Made by a program: the position numbers and the translations under genes. Below the pieces are notes generated by a model. That model did no database searches. It saw only the letters and a program-made list of their open reading frames with translations, and was not told the DNA's origin. A DNA stretch of 64,000 nucleotides from JARRQJ01 sp037381915 (GTDB lineage Bacteria; Pseudomonadota; Gammaproteobacteria; DRLM01): positions 70,824-134,823 of the forward strand of contig JARRQJ010000002.1 in the NCBI GenBank assembly GCA_037381915.1, given 5' to 3'. Positions within the stretch are counted from its first letter, which is position 1. Every line of letters begins with the position of its first letter. Shown here in pieces: positions 59,493 through 64,000 of the stretch.

Positions 59493-60799
59493 GCCGTTCC
59501 AAATTTCGTCTCGACCTCGATGCCGATGCTCTTCAGGAAGGCCGTGGGCAGGATACCGCCGGCGCAGACGATTATGGCGTCATTGGGCAAATCAACTTTT
59601 TGCCCCTTATGATCCAAGCTCACTGCCTCAGCGCTAATCTCCTTGACCTGTGACTGCAGCAACACCCGCAGCCTGCCCGCGGCCTCCGCCTCCTGCACCT
59701 TGTGTCGGTTCTTTGCCTTTGAGCGGGAGAAGGCCTCAGAACGGTACGACAGGCTCACCGTCGAACCCGGCTCCGCGGCGATGCTGGTCGCTGCCTCCAA
59801 GGCGGCGTCACCGCCGCCCACCACCAGCACGTGCCGGCCGCGATATTGTTCGGGGTCGATAAGACGATACACCACCTTGGGTAATTCCTCGCCCGGCACG
59901 CCCAGCTTACGTGGCGTACCGCGCCGGCCGATAGCGAGCAGAACCGCCCGCGTTTCATAACTGCCCCGGCTGGTCTTTACCAAAAAGCCTTCCCCCTTTT
60001 TCTGGATCTCCTCGACGCGCTCGCCCTCGTTGACCTTGAGTCCGGTTTTGCGCTGTACGTCCTGCCACAATTCCATCAGAGCCTCCTTGCGAGTCTCGCT
60101 GATCTTCACCTTCCCGATCAGCGGCAGGTTCATCGGCGCGGTCATCACCACCTTACCGCGGGGAAAGTGCGCCACCGTGCCGCCCAAGGTGTCCTGCTCT
60201 ACGGTGACGAAGCGCAGCTTGCGCTGCAAGGCGGCCAATGAGGCGGAAAATCCCGCCGGACCGGCACCGACGATCAGCACGTCCAAGCCGGGATGCTTGC
60301 CGATGCCTTGAAGTCTGGCGATGGACTCCATCGCCTGCCGACCCTGTTCCACGCTGTTGCGTATCAAACCCATCCCGCCCAGTTCACCGGCGATGAACAT
60401 CCCCGGCACGTTGGTCTCGAAATTGGGTTTGACCAGAGGAATATCCACACCGCGCTTCTCAGTGCCGAACACCAAGGTAATCGCATCCTCCGGACAGGCC
60501 GCCTTGCAGGCGCCGTGGCCGACGCAATAGGTAGGATTGATCAATTCCGCCTTGTGATTTATCAGGCCCAGGACCGTGTGCTCCGGACAAGCACTCACGC
60601 AGGAACCACACCCGATGCAGCGCCGTGGATCGATAACGGGGTGCAGGGAAGACGGTTCAGTAAGACCATCGCGCTGCGCCGCATCGCGAATGGCGATCAC
60701 CGCCTGCTGACGGCTTCGATGGCGACGCAGATACAGCACCCATATCATCACCATGGGTACGAGGTACATCACCAGCTTGACATCAAGTTCAGTTGGCAT
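59489..60799 (-). CDS. Membrane-anchored Fe-S flavoprotein oxidoreductase
   Basis: The 436-residue protein has an N-terminal membrane helix (about 9-24), a ferredoxin domain and a thioredoxin-reductase-like FAD/NAD(P) domain (VLIVGAGPAGFSASLAALQ, GRHVLVVGGGDAALEAA). The first cluster is C61-X2-C64-X2-C67-X3-C71; in the second, the ligands read C92-X2-H95-X2-C98-X3-C102 (CVGHGAC), with histidine at the second position. There is no CxxC redox pair of thioredoxin reductase. It probably moves electrons between NAD(P)H and a membrane carrier; partner genes lie divergently at 61146. Confidence 0.8.
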   Translation of the reverse strand: MPTELDVKLVMYLVPMVMIWVLYLRRHRSRQQAVIAIRDAAQRDGLTEPSSLHPVIDPRRCIGCGSCVSACPEHTVLGLINHKAELINPTYCVGHGACKAACPEDAITLVFGTEKRGVDIPLVKPNFETNVPGMFIAGELGGMGLIRNSVEQGRQAMESIARLQGIGKHPGLDVLIVGAGPAGFSASLAALQRKLRFVTVEQDTLGGTVAHFPRGKVVMTAPMNLPLIGKVKISETRKEALMELWQDVQRKTGLKVNEGERVEEIQKKGEGFLVKTSRGSYETRAVLLAIGRRGTPRKLGVPGEELPKVVYRLIDPEQYRGRHVLVVGGGDAALEAATSIAAEPGSTVSLSYRSEAFSRSKAKNRHKVQEAEAAGRLRVLLQSQVKEISAEAVSLDHKGQKVDLPNDAIIVCAGGILPTAFLKSIGIEVETKFGTA

Positions 60800-60863
60800 C
60801 GCTATAAAGTAATCCGTGTTCTCGATTTATATATGCGAAGTACATCACGGCCGCGCTAAAAAA

Positions 60864-60946
60864 TGTTGCGACATTACCGCGTCGCACAATGACATTATAG
60901 CGTCGCACAATGATGAAACATGAGATGTCGCCACCAAGCGACAACC
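60864..60946. promoter_or_regulatory. Array of TGTCGCA-like half-sites in the divergent gap
   Basis: TGTTGCGACA (60864-60873), two exact GCGTCGCACAATGA copies (60879-60892 and 60900-60913, 21 bases apart, i.e. two helical turns), GATGTCGCC (60925-60933) and AGCGACAACC (60937-60946). The 346-base gap is otherwise without a gene. The array looks like the binding region of one regulator for both transcripts. Confidence 0.55.
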
Positions 60947-61145
60947 GAGTCGCTATCAGGCTACAGATTGCCCTTACGCAAAATATTCGAAAAATAAGCT
61001 GCAGAATTTGACGGGTCCGTCGCAGAAAACAACGCCGGACTGGTGAAAGATGCCGGATCGGTGATCCACCGATCCGGCTGGCTTTACGCCGTTAAATTGA
61101 AAATTAAGCAAGAGTTAAGAATCGCTTTGTATAAACGGTCCGACC

Positions 61146-62075
61146 ATGAACGATGCAACGCTAACTCTAGAACAAAATAAAGCTGCATTGCAAGCAAAAG
61201 CCACGCCTGTTCGCCGCAACGCATTGAAGGGGTCGCGATTCGAACAGATCGGCGCGATGCTTTTCTTCGGCGGTGTATTGATAACCCTCTATCGAGGCTG
61301 GTTAGACCGCAATGACTTGAGCCGTACTGCGGAAAGCGGCATAGGTTACGCCTTGGGCATCATCGGCGGCGTACTCATGCTAATGCTGCTGCTTTACCCG
61401 CTGCGCAAACGCGCGCGCTTCATGCAGCGCCTGGGGCCGGTCAAATGGTGGTTTCGCAGCCATATGATCCTGGGCATCGTCGGCCCGATGTGCATCCTAT
61501 TTCATTGCAGCTTTCATCCGGGCGCCCTGAACAGCAATGTCTCTTTGTTGTGCATGGTCCTGGTGGCCAGCAGCGGCCTCGTCGGCCGCTATCTCTACAG
61601 CAAGATCCATTACGGCCTTTACGGTCGCAAGGCAACGTTGCAGGAACTATTGCAGGACAGTTCTCTTTTCAAGAGCCTGCTCGAAACTGCTTTTACCTAT
61701 GCCCCCAATCATCGCGACAGGCTGCAAGCCGTGGAAAAGGACGCACTCTCGAGGCAGCGCGGCATGCTGAGCAGCATACTGAATATCACCATTTTTACTA
61801 TTCAAAGCTATTGGATCGGCTTATCGCTAAGACGACTTTTGAAGCGGGCGCTGGCCAATGAAATGCAAAAGCATGCGGGTCATCGCCGCGAATTCAAAGA
61901 GAAGCTGCGCGAACAACGCCGGCAATTGGCCGAGTACCTCGCCACTTTGCGTAAGATCAACCAACTGTCTTTTTATGACAGGCTGTTCTCCATGTGGCAT
62001 GTATTGCATTTCCCCCTATTTCTGATGCTGGTTATATCCGGCATCGCACATGTGATTGCGGTACATCTATATTGA
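61146..62075 (+). CDS. Cytochrome-b-like membrane protein
   Basis: The 309-residue protein has about five membrane helices: IGAMLFFGGVLITLYRGW, IGYALGIIGGVLMLMLLL, HMILGIVGPMCILFHCSF, VSLLCMVLVASSGLVG and the C-terminal FPLFLMLVISGIAHVIAVHL. Histidines in the third (SHMILG, LFHCSF) and last helix (MWHVLHF, GIAHVIAVH) are placed to hold b haems, as in ferric-reductase-like proteins. A cytosolic loop of about 110 residues separates helices four and five. I know no named family. It is followed after nine bases by the 21-haem cytochrome. Confidence 0.65.
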   Translation: MNDATLTLEQNKAALQAKATPVRRNALKGSRFEQIGAMLFFGGVLITLYRGWLDRNDLSRTAESGIGYALGIIGGVLMLMLLLYPLRKRARFMQRLGPVKWWFRSHMILGIVGPMCILFHCSFHPGALNSNVSLLCMVLVASSGLVGRYLYSKIHYGLYGRKATLQELLQDSSLFKSLLETAFTYAPNHRDRLQAVEKDALSRQRGMLSSILNITIFTIQSYWIGLSLRRLLKRALANEMQKHAGHRREFKEKLREQRRQLAEYLATLRKINQLSFYDRLFSMWHVLHFPLFLMLVISGIAHVIAVHLY

Positions 62076-62084
62076 TTCTGGCAA

Positions 62085-63677
62085 ATGCGCATCTTACTAA
62101 AGAGACACCTAGCGGCGGCCTCAATGTTACTTGTGATGTCGACATTCTGTTCGACGGCAATTGCATCAAGTCTCGAAACCCTGATCATGCCGGGCAAGGT
62201 GGTCAACGCCCATGCCAAATATGAATCCAAGTGCGAGAAGTGTCACGAACCCTTCAAAAAGGCCACACAGAAACGCCTGTGTTTCAAGTGCCATAAGAAA
62301 GTGGCACGAGACATAAAGGAGCGTAAAGGATTTCACGGCCACACAAGAAATATTGACAGACTTGCGTGCAAAACGTGCCATACAGAGCATATCGGGCGTA
62401 ATGCCGACATTATTCATCTCGACACCAATACCTTCGACCACCATAAAACGGATTTCCCACTAGAAGGGGCGCACTTGGGCCTCGCCTGTGGGAGTTGCCA
62501 CAAGCAGAAGGCGAAGTACCGAGAAGCGCCTTCTGCCTGCAACGACTGCCATCATAAAGATGACCCTCACAAGGGGCGTCTGGGCAAAGACTGCGGCAAA
62601 TGCCATGGCGTCAAGGCCTGGAAGACCAGCCGGTTCGATCACGACAAGACCAAATTTCCGTTACGCGGCAAACACAAGGAAGCGACGTGCAACAGCTGTC
62701 ATCCCAATGAGCGTTATAAGAATCTGGCAAAGGAGTGCGTGGCGTGCCATCGCATCAATGACGTGCACACCGAACGTTACGGGAGTAAATGCGAGAAATG
62801 CCACAACGAACAAAAATGGAAACAGATTATTTTCGATCATGACCGGGACACCAAGTTCAAGCTGCGCGGCGCACATGCCAAGATACGTTGTGACACCTGC
62901 CATACCGGCAAGCTCTACGGCGTCAAGCTAGGTACGCGCTGCTATGCCTGCCACCAGCACGACGATAAACATGCGGGTCGTTACGGCCGTAAATGCGGCG
63001 CCTGCCACGGATCACGCGGGTGGGGGCATGTCACGTTTTCGCACGACAAGGATACCAAATTCCCATTAAGGGGTGCGCACAAGAAAGTTGCCTGCGAGGA
63101 CTGTCACCGCGGCGACCTTGATAAAGAGAAGGACCGCCACACCTGTTTCGCCTGCCATAAAGGTGACGACGTGCATAAAGGCAAAGAAGGCAAGTCATGC
63201 GACCGCTGCCACAATGAACAGAGATGGGATAAGCGGGTGGTCTTCGATCATGACATGACTCGCTTTCCTCTCATCGGCCTGCACGCAGCGGTGCCGTGCG
63301 AGGAATGCCACTTGAACACCAGCTACAAGGTGAATGCCTTCGACTGTGACTCCTGCCACAAGAAGGACGACGTTCACAAGCACACGCTCGGCGAGCGTTG
63401 TACCACCTGCCATAACCCCAATGGCTGGCGTATATGGAAATTCGATCATAACACCCAAACCGACTACAAGCTCGAGGGCAAGCACAGCAAGCTCAATTGC
63501 AAGGCCTGCCATCACGAACCCGTAACCGGCAAGATCCACTTACCCACGAGCTGTGGATCCTGTCACAAGAGTGACGATGTCCATAACGGCAGTTTCGGCC
63601 CGCAATGTGAACGTTGCCACACCCCGGATTCATTCAAAGACATACGATTACTCGGGCGGAAAATTCCGCGATCTTAA
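62085..63677 (+). CDS. 21-haem periplasmic cytochrome c
   Basis: The 530-residue protein has a signal peptide (MRILLKRHLAAASMLLVMST, cut near IAS) and 21 CXXCH motifs. After the first three it is built of repeats of about 60 residues with three haems each: a CxxCH followed by DDxH, a second CxxCH before a W, and a third after FDHDxxTxFxLxGxH. The spare histidines (FDHD, GxH) are probable distal ligands. It would form a linear haem wire in the periplasm, taking or giving electrons to the membrane protein encoded just upstream. Confidence 0.9.
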   Translation: MRILLKRHLAAASMLLVMSTFCSTAIASSLETLIMPGKVVNAHAKYESKCEKCHEPFKKATQKRLCFKCHKKVARDIKERKGFHGHTRNIDRLACKTCHTEHIGRNADIIHLDTNTFDHHKTDFPLEGAHLGLACGSCHKQKAKYREAPSACNDCHHKDDPHKGRLGKDCGKCHGVKAWKTSRFDHDKTKFPLRGKHKEATCNSCHPNERYKNLAKECVACHRINDVHTERYGSKCEKCHNEQKWKQIIFDHDRDTKFKLRGAHAKIRCDTCHTGKLYGVKLGTRCYACHQHDDKHAGRYGRKCGACHGSRGWGHVTFSHDKDTKFPLRGAHKKVACEDCHRGDLDKEKDRHTCFACHKGDDVHKGKEGKSCDRCHNEQRWDKRVVFDHDMTRFPLIGLHAAVPCEECHLNTSYKVNAFDCDSCHKKDDVHKHTLGERCTTCHNPNGWRIWKFDHNTQTDYKLEGKHSKLNCKACHHEPVTGKIHLPTSCGSCHKSDDVHNGSFGPQCERCHTPDSFKDIRLLGRKIPRS

Positions 63678-63737
63678 AAGGACATACGGTATCTGGCTCA
63701 GCAAGATTGTCGCGCCATTCACACTGAGATTACGAAC

Positions 63738-64000
63738 TATGAAGTTCAACTCCGCCTTGAGAAGGACATGGACAGCACTGATGGGAATCGCCTGCCTGCT
63801 TTTGTTGGCGTCCGGCGGTGCGACGGCGGCCACGCGAATCAACTTCGACCATTTCACCACCGGCTTTCCCCTAACTGGAGCTCATAAGGGCGTCGATTGT
63901 GAAAGCTGTCACAACCGTGGCGTCTTTAAGGGCACACCGACAAAATGTTCCGGCTGTCATATGACCGGCACCCTGGCTGGGGCCACGGCAAAGCCACAAT
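63738..64000 (+). CDS. Multihaem cytochrome c, N-terminal part
   Basis: 87 codons are visible before the window ends. It has a signal peptide (LMGIACLLLLASGGATAA) and the same repeat unit as the 21-haem protein: INFDHFTTGFPLTGAHKGVDC, CESCH and CSGCH, so two haems so far. It starts 60 bases after the 21-haem gene and is probably in the same operon. Confidence 0.85.

Noticed and set aside
60879..60913. CRISPR or iteron origin
   Set aside because: Only two exact copies with a 7-base spacer and no cas or rep gene; better explained as regulator sites.

Overview
The window looks like about 64 kb of a GC-rich, diazotrophic and probably chemolithoautotrophic gammaproteobacterium of the sulfur-oxidiser type. 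This assignment is inference. It rests on a form II RuBisCO gene among nitrogen-fixation genes, a complete ISC operon, HemG, RND efflux and multihaem cytochromes. No rRNA gene is present to confirm it, and I recognised no tRNA, CRISPR array or intact insertion sequence.

Layout. 1-3.5 kb (+): the end of draG, an ArsC-like nitrogenase-associated protein, a tandem SagB-type nitroreductase, an ankyrin protein and TrmO. 3.8-7.5 kb: accessory genes (BsuPI-like lipoprotein, LysR regulator, two cupins, HemG flavodoxin). 7.6-18.9 kb (-): a nif block in transcription order nifA, then nifB, 2[4Fe-4S] ferredoxin, HesB-like carrier, TPR-like protein, LRV Fe-S protein, two nifZ genes, DUF3024-like protein, nifS, nifT, small DUF protein, DegT-like protein, [2Fe-2S] ferredoxin, 75-aa protein and SIR2-like protein. 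19.1-24.8 kb (+): iscS-iscU-erpA-like-iscA-hscB-hscA-fdx plus a PCP_red mini-protein, behind a sigma-54 promoter and NifA-type upstream site. 25-31 kb: mixed genes ending in cbbM (-). 31.3-38.3 kb (+): nifV-cysE-nifW-fixABCX-thioredoxin-like ferredoxin-TPR-like protein, again behind a sigma-54 promoter and NifA site. 38.3-43.4 kb (+): molybdenum locus modE, DUF2292, porin, modA, Mop protein, modB, modC with two ModE boxes. 43.5-60.8 kb: housekeeping and accessory genes (MscS, CorA, EamA, hisC, RND tripartite pump with TetR, thioesterase, acyl-CoA ligase, Sel1/ankyrin protein, Fe-S flavoprotein). 61.1-64 kb (+): a cytochrome-b-like membrane protein, a 21-haem cytochrome c and the start of another cytochrome c.

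How it works together. NifA, which carries the full four-cysteine motif of oxygen-responsive NifA proteins, probably switches on nifB, isc and nifV with sigma-54. NifB, NifV (homocitrate) and the Mod system (molybdate) supply FeMo-co parts. NifS/IscS with CysE-made O-acetylserine supply sulfur. NifZ, NifW, NifT and ferredoxins mature the enzyme, and FixABCX supplies low-potential electrons. DraG restores ADP-ribosylated Fe protein. The structural genes nifHDK, and draT, nifEN and nifU, are not in this window.

Most unusual points: an isc operon under nif-type control without iscR or iscX; a DegT-family protein lacking the PLP lysine; paralogous TPR-like proteins in two nif operons; a porin in a ModE-flanked molybdate operon; a divergent Fe-S flavoprotein / cytochrome b / 21-haem cytochrome module around an array of TGTCGCA-like half-sites; and a long hairpin abutting the ribosome binding site of an EamA transporter.
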